A stretch of 64,000 nt of DNA from Craspedostauros australis (lineage: Eukaryota; Bacillariophyta; Bacillariophyceae; Mastogloiales; Achnanthaceae): assembly GCA_026770025.1 (NCBI GenBank), contig JAMXDE010000010.1, positions 2,170,001 through 2,234,000 of the forward strand. Direction: 5' to 3'. Position 1 is the first letter of the stretch. Each line of letters opens with the position of its first letter. Below, one piece after another: positions 50,850 to 63,141 of this stretch. The translations under genes and the position numbers were made by a program. The notes beneath the pieces were generated by a model. That model saw only the letters and a list, made by a program, of their open reading frames with translations. It ran no database searches and was not told the origin of the DNA.

Positions 50850-52276
50850 TGTGGGATTTCAAAAGTAGGGTCCTCGTATCGGGAGCGTCGTTCTTTCTCT
50901 TGGTATCTGTGTGGAGGGAATGTTGTGGATTGATGCAGGTTGGTGGGGATGGTCGATTGGGAATGTAGGGTGATCTATTGGAGTGCAGCGCTCGAAGAAG
51001 GACGTCGATGAGCAGGAAGAGAAGGAGCAGATGTGCGAGTATCGTGTTGTGCCAAACGAGTATGGGTCTTTCGGAGCGGATCGGAGATGTTGTCGTTCCT
51101 GGATGCTCTTGTTGATGACTTCCGCACTGGTTTGGTGTTGACGGATGCTGTCGTTGCTGTTGTTGACGTTGGTGTTGATGTTGTGCCTGGTCTGATCACA
51201 AGTTGTCGTTCGCATGCCCTCTCTGGTTGTTCGTTCGTTCACCTTTTTCCACCTGTTGTCGTCTGTGTCTTGCTCTCCTTGTTGCGCACTCACAATGGCG
51301 TGTGGGGGTAGTTCGTTGTCGTCTTTGTTGGCGTCACCAAACAACCAGATTCGATGGAAGTATCCAGATGGAACCACGACAAACGTCCGCCGAAGTCCAA
51401 GTTCAACTTCGCTTGTCTGTCTATTGTGAACATGGGTGTGTGGTGAGCTACGAAAAAATCACACAAATTGAGAAGCACAGCCACATTCCGGAGATGGAAT
51501 CACATGAATCGAACAGCGAATCTGATGAAGATTTCGATCCGTTGAATCGAAGACACACATCGGTCATCTTCGATTTTGTTGTCGCCCGCATGTCTCGGTG
51601 CCTCCGACACGAGTAATGGTAAGATTCCACCCAACGGTAACAACGGTAACAACAATGCACAACGGCGAAAGAGCGGCGAAGGGAAACGTGGGTTGGAGGA
51701 AAGCAAGAGAGCACCACACCATACCACACCATACCATACCACACAATACAAACTAGGAGGACCTCCATCACTCCACCAACGGATCTCCCCGCACACCATC
51801 CGCAGAGAGCATTGTGACTCTTCACCCCCTCATCGTTGCGTCATCGAACAGCGGCGACGACCTTCGAAAGACTGCGTGTGAACGGTGTTTCCAAACGATT
51901 GTCATACTCAAAGTGGATCTCGTTGGATTTCGTTGTGTCATTGCCACTGCCACTGCCACTGCCACCATCGTATTAGTGCGGTCGCGGTCGTGTCCGAATC
52001 CATTCCTTCGCAACGGCTGCGCAGTGGAGTGTGTCGGACTGCGATTGGAGTTGGGGAGTCCGAGCTGCTACACCAGCAACCAACGTCAGCACCTCAGCAC
52101 ACTGGAGTGATCCACAACGAAGAGCTTGGTATCGTATAGATTCTCGGTTGCTGATACAGCCGAAGATCATCCATAAGTAGCGGTGGGTTCGCCCAGCGAG
52201 ATTGGCTTTCAGACGGATCAGTGGGTCATTCAATTGAGCAGCCACTTGAGCAACCACTTCGGCAACCAGCAACGCA
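50850..52276. other. Divergent promoter region between HugZ-like and BIG genes
   Basis: It separates two start codons by 1.4 kb. A minus-strand 172-codon frame (50859-51377) has no domain and is not accepted. The five-base ladder at 51712-51751 lies here. Confidence 0.45.
51712..51751. repeat. Pentanucleotide repeat (CACCA/TACCA)8
   Basis: Eight consecutive five-base units (CACCA, CACCA, TACCA, CACCA, TACCA, TACCA, CACAA, TACAA) are seen upstream of the BIG gene. Confidence 0.9.
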
Positions 52277-55200
52277 ATGGCATCAAACGGCGGCGCCGAC
52301 CTCTTCGCGGGGCTCAGCATCGCGCCATCCAGCCCTCCCAAGCAGGCATCGACATCGTCATCCACCAACGGTGCTGTTGCGGTCAATGGAGGCGCGCCCC
52401 TCCCATCGCTCGCTCATGCACCCACTACATCCAATGGCCAGGCGGGACGAGATGCGCCTCTCACGGACAAGCTTCTCGGAATGATGGCGTCAGGTTCCTC
52501 GTCTGCCAACGGCGCTAATGTCCAGACGACCGCATCGCAACCCATCGTGCCAAGCCCAGCACAACCGGCTGCGCAGTCGCGGGTCACATCGGTCTCATCA
52601 GTCGTCTCCGAGGCTTCATCGACAGCAACTCCAACAAAGGCGTCAACCAGCGTTTCCAGATCCCACCCTGCCGTGCCATCAATGAGCTCTCCACCACGAT
52701 CGTCCTCAACCGCATCAGCAGCATCCACGGAACAGGGGCAAGCTTCTTCCTCGCCGTCGCCGTCCAAATCATTTCCAAAGGCCACAACGACAGTCGCTGC
52801 GACCAAAAAGAAGAGGAGGTCGACAGTTGCCGCCAAGCCGGGCACCGCTGCAGCCTCCCCGCTCAGCGGTCAAAACCCGCTTGGTCTTGCGACGCCCAGC
52901 GTGGACAAACCAGTTGGCAGCATCAGCGAAGAGGAACCTCAGCCGACAACACCTGCCAAAGCGAATGGTGCATCCAACAAGGCTCCGCCATCACGGAAGA
53001 CGCAGGCCCCATCACAGCCACTTCCGGCAACACCTCAGAAACCGCAGGCTCCAGCGCCAACACCAACCCAGTCAACACCAAAAACATCGACACCGAAAGC
53101 AGCAACGCCGAAGACCGTGACGACGGCAGAGTCTGCCACAAAGAAGCGAGTTCCTCCCATCAGCAATCAACAATCCCACCCAGTTGCCAGGGCGACGCCC
53201 TCTGTCACTACGGTCAGCTCGGGTCCTGGGATGATCCATCCGGACACGCCTGTTCCACACGCGGATGTTGCACTTCGCCTCTTCCGCAAGTTCGCGCGCA
53301 AGTCCAGACCCATGGTCCCCGCCGAGTTTGGAGGATCCAAAACCGCTACATTCTTTCAGTACCTCTTCTCAACCACCACGCCCGCCACCAATCCAGCCGA
53401 AAAGAGAAAGTTCAATCCCTACCAGGAGTTCCTGGAGTGCATCGTCAAGGAAGACGATGTCGACGATCCCTACGATGAAAAAGGTGCCAATCAGCTTCAG
53501 ACGTCATCCACCGACGCCACCATCAACTCCATCATGGGACAGTCCGGCGATACGCAGGAAAAGGCCGCCGTTGCGCTTGCTGCCTTCAGCCATCTCTGCA
53601 AGGTCTGGAGTCATGCCAGCGCCTTCCTCGTCGAGTCACAGGCTGAGACGGGACAGGCGGCGTACGCAGAATTCGCCCAGCTTTTGGCGTGGGCATTGGA
53701 CACGGCCACCTCCTTGGTCACGCACGGCTGCTTGGACGAAGTGCAACTGGTCATTCTCAAATCAGGTGGAGGCGCCGCTTCTGCCTCCGCTGCGGGTGAC
53801 GATGCCGATGCTGAGACGGTGGATTCCACGAGCAACGCGAAGACCATCTCGATCGTTCATCTCCTGGCAGAGTCCGTCTTCAGCGCCGATCTCAGCATCG
53901 GATGCATGGAGCTTTCGGCCATGAAGTTCTTGCTCAGCACAGGCTGTCGCGGTGGCACTGGTTCTGCGGCATCATCGTCATCCGCCAGTGCCAGTGTCAA
54001 TGGCAAGACAGACAAGAACAATGATATTCCGACAGCCATGTTGCGCGGCACCTACCTCCTGCAATCCATCCGTGTTCTATACCACGTCTACCTCACCACC
54101 ACGGTCAAGGCCAACCAAACAACCGCAAGGGCTTCGTTGCAGCAACTCGTCACTTCCGTCTTCGTTCGTATGATCGCGAGTGCCTCCGCGGTCACGCTTG
54201 CGAATTCCAGCTCTGCGGCGTCCAGTATTCCCTCTTACAGTACACCAGTCAAGAGCAGTAGCGTATCCAGCCAGATCGAAACACCGTCATCGCTAACGAG
54301 CCCAGATCATGATCCTCACGATGGATCCAACGGATCCTCTCAACACAACCACCACTACCACGGCAAGGAGGAGTTCCCAACCGAAAATCACAGGGATGCG
54401 TTCCTTGTCTTGCGAAGTCTATGCAAACTCAGCATGCGAAGCCCACCGCAGGATCCCAATCGGCATTCGCACGTTGGCCTGCAAACCAGCGGCTCCAACA
54501 CGCTCTGGGATGCCAACGACTCCTCCGCCGTGCCACCAGGCGCCATGAGCGCCACTCCGCGCAAGGATGATGCTGGAAGGAGGGATGGAGACGTCATGTC
54601 GCCCGTCCAGGACTCGTCCTCCAGCGCATCCCTGATTTACACCCAGGCCATCCACCCGGCACTCGCCTCCAAGCTCTTGGCGTTGGATCTGCTCCTCTAC
54701 GTGCTATCCAACACAGACATGAAGGGCACGTTCCTGCAACACTGCGGTCCGCAATTCCATTATGCTATCCGCAACTACCTCTGCGTCTCCCTGCTCAAGA
54801 ATTGCACGATGGACGACACCCGCGTCGTCAACTTATCACTACGCGTCTTCGTCCCCATCGTTCGCAACTTTCGCTCCATCCTCAAAACGGAAATCGAGGC
54901 CTTCGTCACCAACGTCTTCTTCGTCATTTTGGATTCCAAGAACTCCCCCATCGAGCACAAGGCATTGGTCGTGACACTGTTCGAAGAGATCTGCTCAGAC
55001 CCGGCGACCTTAGCCGAGATCTTCCTCAATTACGATTGCGACCTCAGCGCCGTCGACCTCTTCCACCGCATCGTCAACACATTGTCGAAGGTCAGCAAGA
55101 GCACGGAACTCGATCATGATTCTGCCGGAATATCCGCAACCGCCACATCAACCCTCAGCTTGGTGGCCGGTGCAGGCGCCGCTCGCATGGAAAAGCTGCG

Positions 55201-58200
55201 GCGCACTCATCGTGACCTGCGATTGGTGGCCATGCGCGCCTTGCGTCAGGTTCTGGCCTCCTTGCACGCCAGTATCGTCGTCCCAATGAAGGCACGATCC
55301 GACAAGTCCAGCAGCAACGAACCCAAGCAAGACAGCAAACTCAAGGATGATAGCAATGGCGCAGGCGATGGTGACGCTGGTGAAGGCAACGGCAACGACA
55401 GTGACGACAAGACCGATTCGAAGAATGGCGCGGCGAAGAAGCCTCCTGCCAAGAAATCAGCCCAGAAGAAAACCCTTGTTCAGATCTATGACTCCAAAAA
55501 GAAACGGCGAGAGGAAGAGTCGGAAGTCGTGCTGCGGTTCAATCAAAAGCCGTCGGCGGGTATCGCATTCGCTGGCAAGTGTGGACATGTGGATGCCTCT
55601 GATGCCACGGACGTCGCCGGGTACTTGCTGAAGATGAAGGACTCCATCGACAAGACGCAGATCGGAGAGTACTTGGGGCGGGAACCGGACTACCAGCAAG
55701 GATTCTCCCTCAAGGTGCTGCACGAATACGTCAATCACATGGACTTCACCGAGCTTATGTTCGACGACGCCATTCGGTACTACCTCAGTGGATTCCGTTT
55801 GCCAGGTGAAGCCCAAAAGGTGAGCGATCCAAATGCTTGCATCATATGGTGATGCGTTATTTCCTTGAAAGCACAAAACGGCAAGGAATATGCAATTCAA
55901 GCCTGCCTTGCACAAATGAACGAGCAGTATTGGATGTACAGTGAAATGTACAATTGAATGGCTGTGCTTGCAATGTAATGTAATGTATCTTCGTTTCTGC
56001 CAAATGCATGCAACCGCTCACCCCATTCATTGCAACCCTTTGCATTCGCTTCCATCCACTTCCGTCAATGCCAACGCCACGACAACGACAACAACGAAAT
56101 CGCATTTTCCGTTGCTATGGTACGCAGATTGACCGAATCATGGAGAAATTCGCCGAACGATACACCGCGCAGAATCCTGAGGTGTTCCCAACAGCCGACG
56201 TCGCCTTCATCCTGGCTTTCTCCACCATCATGCTCAACACAGATCTGCACAACCCAGCCATCAAGGAGGAGAAGAAGATGACCAAGGACGGCTTCATCCG
56301 CAACAATAGAGGAATCTGCGACGGCAATGATCTGCCGAAGGACTTCTTGATGGCCATCTACGATCGCATCAAAGCAAATCCATTCAGTCTGAAGGAAGAT
56401 GACGAAGCAAGAGAGCGTGCAGGTGCTGGAGATGGCACCGCTGGACCAGGAGGGTTGCAGGGAGCCCTGAACCCCGCAGCCTTCTTCGGCAGCCGTTACG
56501 AAGAACTTGATAGGACAAAGGAGAACAACTTCCAAAAGGAACGTGACCACATCGTCCGAACAACCGAATCGCTGCTGAAGCGAAGGCGGCATGGTTCCAT
56601 CAGCGAACCGGGCAAGAGCCCGAAGCGCAAGCTCTCCACGACACCTCGTCCAGTGCGATACGTGAGAACGGAGGACAGCGGCTTGCGCGATGAGTACGTC
56701 TCGCCGATGTTCGAAGTGACTTGGGGACCGGCTCTGGCTGCCTTCTCCACCGCCATCGAATCTGCCAACGGCACAGTGGGCACGTTGATCGCCATCGCCA
56801 CCGACGATGAACTCGAGCAGGCGGCTGAGAATGCCGCTGAGACCATCGAAGTCTGTCTCACGGGATTCCGGTTTGCGATCTGCACCGCTGGCCTTTGCGG
56901 CAACGACATCGCACGAGATTCGTACATGCTGGCGCTTACACGGTTTTCGCATCTGGGAACCGGAATGCTGCTTGAGCCACGCCATGTTCGATGCATCCAA
57001 ACGATGCTCGGTCTCGCACGCTCCGACGGCGAGCTGTTGGGCAGCAGCTGGGAGCACGTCTTCAGCGCACTGAGCGAAGTCAACAGGTACCATCAGCTGT
57101 TCCAGCTGTTGGCCAGAAACGACCGCGTGGCCGCCGCGGCTGCCAGCCGGAGGAAGGCGAGACTTGAGGAACGCGAAAGGAAGATAAATGAGCGCAAGGA
57201 GAGACTCGCAGCGCAGGAGGCAAACGAAGCCCTTGACGACACTTCCGTCAGCAGCGCAGGTGGTGCAAGCGACAGCAACCTCTCCATCGGTGAAACCTTG
57301 TTCGCAGATGAGGATATGGATTTCGATGAGGACGAGATGGACAAGAAGGAGATAGATGAGGCCAACGCACGGACCGTGTACGAAGCCGTGTCGGAAGCCC
57401 TGATCGAGGCCATTTACGAACGCTCCTCGTCGCTCAGCACCAACGCTGTCAAGGAGTTCGTGTACCAACTCTGCAGAGTCTCCAGGATGGAGATCTCTCA
57501 TTACGGAGGTCACGTTGGAAGTGATGCCAACGCGGTGGATCTCACCCAGGTCCACTACAGACGCCATCATTCCTTGTTGACAACCAGTCCCAGCGCCGAA
57601 GGCGGCGAAGGTTTCCACCATCACCAACCGAACATTTACAACCTCCAAAAGCTGGTGGAGGTGACGCATTACAACATGGACTCGCGACCGCGGTTGGTAT
57701 TCGCTGATATTTGGGCGACAGTCGCGGCTCATTTGACCAGCACAGCATTGCAACCGAATCCCGCAATCGCCATGTACGCAGTCGACTCCTTCCGACAACT
57801 GAGCATCCAATACCTGCAGCGCGATGAGCTTGGCTCGTTCGAGTTCCAAAAACGATTCCTGAAGCCACTGGAGTCGGTGATGTCTCGAAGTCAGCTCACC
57901 ACGACGAAGGAACTGTTGCTGAAGTGCGTGGAACGCATCATCCTGATGTTCGGTTCACCAGGCAGTCCCAACGGTGGGAAGCTGCGGTCCGGATGGAATC
58001 CGATCCTCACGGTGATCGGCCTTGCTGGCCAGGATGCTGACTCGGACGTGGCCAAGCTCGGGTTCAACATGCTGGCTCGCCAGCTGGCTCAGTGTCTGTC
58101 ACAAACCACTCACGCTGGCCAATCGACGGCTGGTGTCCTTCTCGCAGAACGCTTCGTGGATTTGGTCGATGCCCTGCTGATGTTTGTAAGCGGGCCCCAT

Positions 58201-59829
58201 GAGGAAATGAGTCTGGTGTGCATCGATCATCTGACGTCTTTGTCCACGTTCCTTGCCGACGAGTCTTTCGCTCTTCCAATCGTGAGGAAACGAGCAAGCA
58301 CCGCAACAGCGGCAGCGTCATCGTCAGCTTCTGACGGTGCCGTCGACAAGAAGAACAGCGATCCAAAGCAAGCGCTCGAGCTGTGGTGGCCGATCATGCT
58401 GGGACTCTCGAAATCCATCGGAGACGACCGCAAGAAGCTGCAGCGTAAGAGTTTGGAAGCCGTGTTCGAGATCATCAACACCAACTTCCTGCCGAAGGAG
58501 AGCGCTGGCGCCGATGGTGCATCACAGACCTTGCAAACCTTGCAGCTGATCTTCCGTGGCATCCTGACACCCGTTTTGGAATTTGGTGAAGTCGGACCAG
58601 GCGAAGGCAAGGCTCCGGAAACGCCCCAGGACTTTGATCGTTTTCTGACCGCCGTCAAGGGTGGGGAAAACAAGGACGAAGGAAGCAGCAGTGGAGGCAG
58701 CAGGAACCACTGGCTCGACCAGATGTTCGATCAATTCATGGATGGTTGCATCAGCCTGTGCATCAGGTATGTTCGCGCAACAAGCGATGACTCGTTGGGT
58801 GAAGAGATCTTCGCCATGCTGAATACTTGCCTGCTGTCAGATTCTGGAGCCTTGGCCGTGCGGGGCCTCCATCGATTGGAGCAGTTCATCGCCAGCGATC
58901 TCAAGCCCAGCGCCTTCACCGATGAAACCTGGGCGACCGTCAGTCACATGCTGACACGTTGCTTGGCGGTACGTTCGTTGCCACAGGCGGCAGCGCCGGC
59001 GACACCGGCAGCATCAACGAGACGGAAATCAGCCAAGGAAGCAGATGCGGCAGGAACGGCATCTGCAGCCGGTGGCGACGAAGCAACAGCAGAGCAACCA
59101 CAGGAACAGGCTGACAACGAGCAGGAACAGCAGCAGGCACAAGGGCAATCAGAAGACCAGGAACAGAGTGCGAATGAAGATGGGTTGGAGTTCGTGTTGG
59201 AAGACAACATGCTGGCCGACCGTCGGTACATTGGTGCCAGCGCTGTGATGGTCATCACGGTGTTCCTGGACAGCGAACGATTTGCAAGCACGCTTGGCTT
59301 GCAATGGCGCGTGATGATGGTGGCGGGTGTCGGCAAGGCGATCCTCCAGTGGGAACGCGCCGCGCAGCTCCTCCACGAGCACAAGGACAAGTCGAAACCC
59401 AGAGGGCACAATCCACCGCACTACTTGGAGACAGCGTGCTTTGCACGCAAGGCCATGAACCGCTATCTCCTGCAGCTGGCATCCTCGAAGGATCCTGCAG
59501 CCACGGACCCCATTCCCGATGAAGGTAACAGCGACAAGGGAGAGCCCAATGCGCAGACCGTCATCAAACAGCAAACGCAGTCGTTGGTGTCCGCATTCCT
59601 GCAGCTGGAAGCAGAGTTGGCAAAGGATGGCAAGAAATTCGCTGCGGATATCGTCGTCTTCGGACGCCTCTCCACTCTGATGAAGGAGATGCTGGCCAGT
59701 TACGACAAGCTGTCCGATGAGCGGCTGGCTTGCATGTCGTGGCTCAATCCGGTACTGAGCTCGTGCATCCACACGGAGAACGAAGCGATTCGCCTCGTGA
59801 TCCAAAAGCTGGTGAAGAGACTGCACTGA
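52277..59829 (+). CDS. BIG/Sec7-type ARF guanine-nucleotide exchange factor
   Basis: Exons 52277-55819 and 56128-59829 join in phase 0 to 2414 aa. The intron starts GTGAGC and ends GCAG. Residues 1-330 are Ser/Thr/Pro-rich and disordered. A DCB-like helical region follows (from about VALRLFRKFARKSRP), interrupted by Ser/Ala-rich inserts. The HUS region is clear, with FLNYDCDLSAVDLFHRIV matching the HUS box. The Sec7 domain begins near FNQKPSAGIAF and contains IGEYLG, the catalytic glutamic finger E1178 in FRLPGEAQK, and IDRIMEKFAERY...FSTIMLNTDLHNP. HDS-type helical repeats fill the rest. Such proteins load GTP on ARF at the trans-Golgi and recruit coats. At about 2400 aa it is longer than typical BIG proteins (about 1700-1850). 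The long antisense frame at 56065-57849 is a shadow. Confidence 0.93.
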
Positions 59830-60210
59830 TTGCCTTCGACTTCATTCGAACAGCGTACTCGTCGGAAGATGATGGCCTGAGTCGTCATATTTTGACGTGT
59901 CAGTCGTCGTGGACAGCCCTGCACCCAAGCGGGCAAACGAATGAACGAGCGAACGGCCCAAGAGATGGCAGGGACCAGTACGTGCTACGTTAGACCCTTT
60001 CTCCTGAATCCGAACAAAACACAAAAATCTCTAGACATGTACAAATAGACATAAGGTCTTGTCAAGCAAGCCTCTCTGGCCGAGTACCCACGTACGAGTA
60101 TCGTCAGGTGTTGTTCCGATGCCGTTCACGTTATTGTTGCTGTGTGGAGTGGAGTGGAGTTGAGTGGATAGGCACTCATAGCTCTCCATTTACTTGGCTG
60201 ACATCATCCC
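59830..60210. other. Intergenic region between convergent BIG and TatD genes
   Basis: It holds a five-unit GTGGA/GTTGA repeat at 60144-60168 and a CGTACGAGTA word near 60090. No gene is supported. Confidence 0.45.
60144..60168. repeat. Pentanucleotide repeat (GTGGA)5
   Basis: Five units are seen: GTGGA three times, GTTGA, then GTGGA. Confidence 0.9.
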
Positions 60211-61512
60211 TCACTCTCCAAATTTGAAGCCGAAGAAGCTCTTTGCGTTTGCGGTGGTCGCCGCTGCGACCTGATCTTTCGTGATCGACTGATCATGCTG
60301 CTGCAGGCACTCCACGACCTTGTCCAGCACTCCCAGCAGCGACGTGGGGACGTTGGGATACATGGACTGCACCAACCTCTTTCGTTTCTTCGAGTTCAAT
60401 GCGGAGCTGATGAGTTCCTGGTTATGTTCGACGTACCATTGGCGGCAGTTCGTGAATCCCATGTACGGCGAATCCGTCTCGATCATCAGCCTCTCGAGCG
60501 GGAGGATCCCTTCCGACAGGCACTTGCGAACCTCGTCGCAGTTGTCGGCATTCTCCTTGAGGATGAAGCCAGAGACGGACACGAAGTAGCCACGGTCGAT
60601 GTACTGCCGACACTGATCCTGAGTACCAGTGAAGCAATGGATGATGACGGGAACGGTAGTTGTCTTGAGCACATCCATGGTCTGTTCGAATGCCAGTCGT
60701 TCATGGACGAAGAGCGGCAGCTGCAGTTCCTCTGCCAATTCCACCTGCTTTCGAAACCATGGTATTTGATCATCGATCGGCGGGAAACCTTCGCTGGCAT
60801 CCAATCCGCACTCGCCAACCGCAGCGCACCACGGTGCATTGGCTTCATCGGTCAGAATCCTTTTCATGACCGTGTGAACATGATCATCAATCGTCATTCC
60901 ACCAGATGGGTCGTGAAGGAGATCATCATCGCGCACATGGTACGGATGAACGCCGACCGTCGTTCGTATTTCCAACGGTGGTTTGGATTGCTGCAGTTTC
61001 AACAATCCTGCTTGCGCCTCTTGGATGGTGCTTGACGGTGATAGCATGGCCACGATGTTGGCATCCTCGATGGCATCCTCCGACAGGATCTGCCATGGAT
61101 CGTCGTTGCCGTTGCCGCCGTCCGTTGTGGCCGGGAGGAGGGACACCAGATCCTTGTGCCAGAGGTTGCAATCCACATCCACTAACGGCGGCGCCGGAGT
61201 CGATGCGTTGTTTGCCGATGAACCCGACATGCTTCTCGATGCGATGCTTCCTTTTCTACTGTGTGCTGTTGCTGACGGCGACGACAATCGAATGGTCAGT
61301 TGATTCGCTGCAACAGAAGAAAAGTGCTGGCAGCGACCACCGGCGAGTATCTGCGTACGAGTAGAAAGACGATTGGAGCGACCGATCAGGGCTGCCTCGG
61401 AAAGCAGCGGATTCCTTTGCAACAATCCCAATGCCGTCGCTAGGAAGACAGCGTGCGAGTTGCAACCGCGCATCCAGTTGGTTCGATTGAGCGGGCGAGT
61501 GCAGTGGCTCAT
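60211..61512 (-). CDS. TatD-family metal-dependent nuclease
   Basis: The product is 433 aa. The first 100 residues are Arg/Ser-rich with few acids and look like an organelle (mitochondrial) presequence. The TatD domain starts at DVDCNLWHKDL, where the usual D-x-H-x-H is replaced by an N-type motif as in TATDN1-like members. Metal ligands follow in order: Glu in VGECGLD, His in LFVHERLAFEQ, His in VIIHCFTGTQDQC, and Asp in MIETDSPYMGF. TatD enzymes are divalent-metal 3'-5' exonucleases or AP-type DNases in DNA repair and fragmentation. A C-terminal stretch of about 90 residues (NPxxLxxVxxxVAxxx-like helix, then ANAKSFFGFKFGE) completes the barrel. It is convergent with the BIG gene. Confidence 0.9.
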   Translation of the reverse strand: MSHCTRPLNRTNWMRGCNSHAVFLATALGLLQRNPLLSEAALIGRSNRLSTRTQILAGGRCQHFSSVAANQLTIRLSSPSATAHSRKGSIASRSMSGSSANNASTPAPPLVDVDCNLWHKDLVSLLPATTDGGNGNDDPWQILSEDAIEDANIVAMLSPSSTIQEAQAGLLKLQQSKPPLEIRTTVGVHPYHVRDDDLLHDPSGGMTIDDHVHTVMKRILTDEANAPWCAAVGECGLDASEGFPPIDDQIPWFRKQVELAEELQLPLFVHERLAFEQTMDVLKTTTVPVIIHCFTGTQDQCRQYIDRGYFVSVSGFILKENADNCDEVRKCLSEGILPLERLMIETDSPYMGFTNCRQWYVEHNQELISSALNSKKRKRLVQSMYPNVPTSLLGVLDKVVECLQQHDQSITKDQVAAATTANAKSFFGFKFGE

Positions 61513-61948
61513 GCCTTTGATCGGTGCAAGCGATATCCAACGATGGTACGGTATGCGTGCCGTTCTTGGGCGCAGGACTCGTGGTGCGATGTGGTGGGAT
61601 AGCCGACATCAAGCGAGTGACGCGATTTCAACAATGTCACCATCTTGGAGGTGCGGTAGAGTATATGTAACTGTGTAGTTTTGTTTCTCATTTTTCTGAC
61701 GTTGCTGTGTCTGTCCTTGCATCCGAAGTTCGTGTTTGTTTCAATCGCGACACGAAAACCAGGAAAGATCTGTTGCTGTACGACGCAACGACATGACGAC
61801 AGAACAGAACAGCGACAAGATCCTGCGAGGACCCTCGATCATTCAATGATTCCCAACGAAACCATCATGCCATAGCAAACCCATCTCTCCATCCACTCGC
61901 ACCGTCCAACACGTGTAATAACTTATTATTTTGCTCTGCGTTGCAATT
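61513..61948. other. Divergent promoter region, TatD and cold-shock genes
   Basis: This is 436 bp between two start codons. It is AT-rich just before the plus-strand ATG (around 61915-61935). No other gene is supported. Confidence 0.45.
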
Positions 61949-62524
61949 ATGTTCCATTTGGCGTGCCGAACTGTCCGCCGATCCGCGCAGATCCAGGCGC
62001 CGCTTGCCCAAGCGCGGCTGCTCCCGCAATGGACGGCCTCATCCTCATGCGCCATGCGGTCGCTGTCATCTTCCACCGAAGAGTACACGGGCATCGTCAA
62101 GTTCTACATGCGCAACAAGGCCTACGGTTTCATCCTGCCGGATGATCAGGAGCTGGGCGACGTCTTCGTGCATTGCTCATCCGTCGTGTGCGACGTGCCA
62201 ACGGAGGAATCCAACGTGCGACCCTTCCTCGTGCGCAACGAGCGCGTGCGCTTTGGGATCACCGATAAGGAAGGTCATGCCCAAAAGTACGCGACGAATG
62301 TGCGGTTCGAGGATGGATCCATCGTGCCGATTTATCGTCAGAATTATGCCAAGAGCATGCGCAAGGACGTGGCGTGTGCATTGGGCGAGACGGTCTTGGA
62401 AATGGCCGATCTGTCCGACGAAGAGTTGGCTGCGCAAGTGCGAACTGGAATCGAAGTGGCCCAGGCAAAGATCGAGGAAGGAATCGAGATGGAGAAGACA
62501 GGCCAACCCCTCCAACAGTGGTGA
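61949..62524 (+). CDS. Organellar cold-shock-domain nucleic-acid-binding protein
   Basis: The product is 191 aa. Residues 1-42 are rich in Arg, Ala and Ser with no acids, typical of a mitochondrial presequence; no signal peptide or ASAFAP motif is seen. A cold-shock domain follows at about 45-115: TGIVKFYMRNKAYGFIL carries the RNP1-like motif (K57-AYGFI) and GDVFVH (70-75) is RNP2. The C-terminal 60 residues form an acidic helix (SDEELAAQVRTGIEVAQAKI). The domain binds single-stranded RNA or DNA, so a role in organelle RNA handling is inferred. The ATG at 61949 was chosen because the frame further upstream has only a TTG. Confidence 0.85.
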   Translation: MFHLACRTVRRSAQIQAPLAQARLLPQWTASSSCAMRSLSSSTEEYTGIVKFYMRNKAYGFILPDDQELGDVFVHCSSVVCDVPTEESNVRPFLVRNERVRFGITDKEGHAQKYATNVRFEDGSIVPIYRQNYAKSMRKDVACALGETVLEMADLSDEELAAQVRTGIEVAQAKIEEGIEMEKTGQPLQQW

Positions 62525-63141
62525 TGATATCGGTGGCATCGATGGCATCGATGGCACGCTGGCACCATTAAGTATCGCTGGCGACGAACATCACCATGGA
62601 TACTGAGGAATGGCATGCAGGTGTGTAGGTGTACAGGCGTGAGCATGAAAACGAACAGGTGCAGATGCCCATGCAGGCCGATATGTCGGATACGAAACAT
62701 AGACAGCATTCGTGTATGTATACATACGCAATATCATGGGTGGACGGCCGTTGCCTTAATAAACAATACACCTCGACCATGGAGTCTGCTGCCCTGCTCT
62801 ACATGCTCTTCTTGATTTCATTTCATTTCTTCTTGGTTGTTGCAGTGTGACAGCTGCATAGTTGAATGCAGGCGAGCGTGGTTTAGATTCCCTTGTCCAA
62901 TATTTCTGTCTATAGTGGTTGTTCCCTGATTTACATTTCGTTGGAGTATATGAAGCATGTGATTGTTGCCTTGCGCTGCGGTTGTGTATGGAAGCGGCAT
63001 TGATCGAAGACCCATTCTTCTTCCCTTGAGAAGACACATATCGGTACATGGTACATGCATGTGTATGAACACCGTGCGGTAAGCGCCGCCGCCGCCGCCA
63101 CCATCGCTTCCGCTGCTGCTGCGCACGTCTCCAACCCTGAT
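62525..63141. other. Intergenic region between convergent genes
   Basis: It contains an (ATTTC)-type repeat near 62815-62830 and a GCC-rich trinucleotide stretch near 63086-63105. No gene is supported. Confidence 0.4.

Noticed and set aside
56065-57849. 594-codon minus-strand frame opposite the BIG gene
   Set aside because: It is antisense to well-conserved Sec7 and HDS sequence and has no domain.
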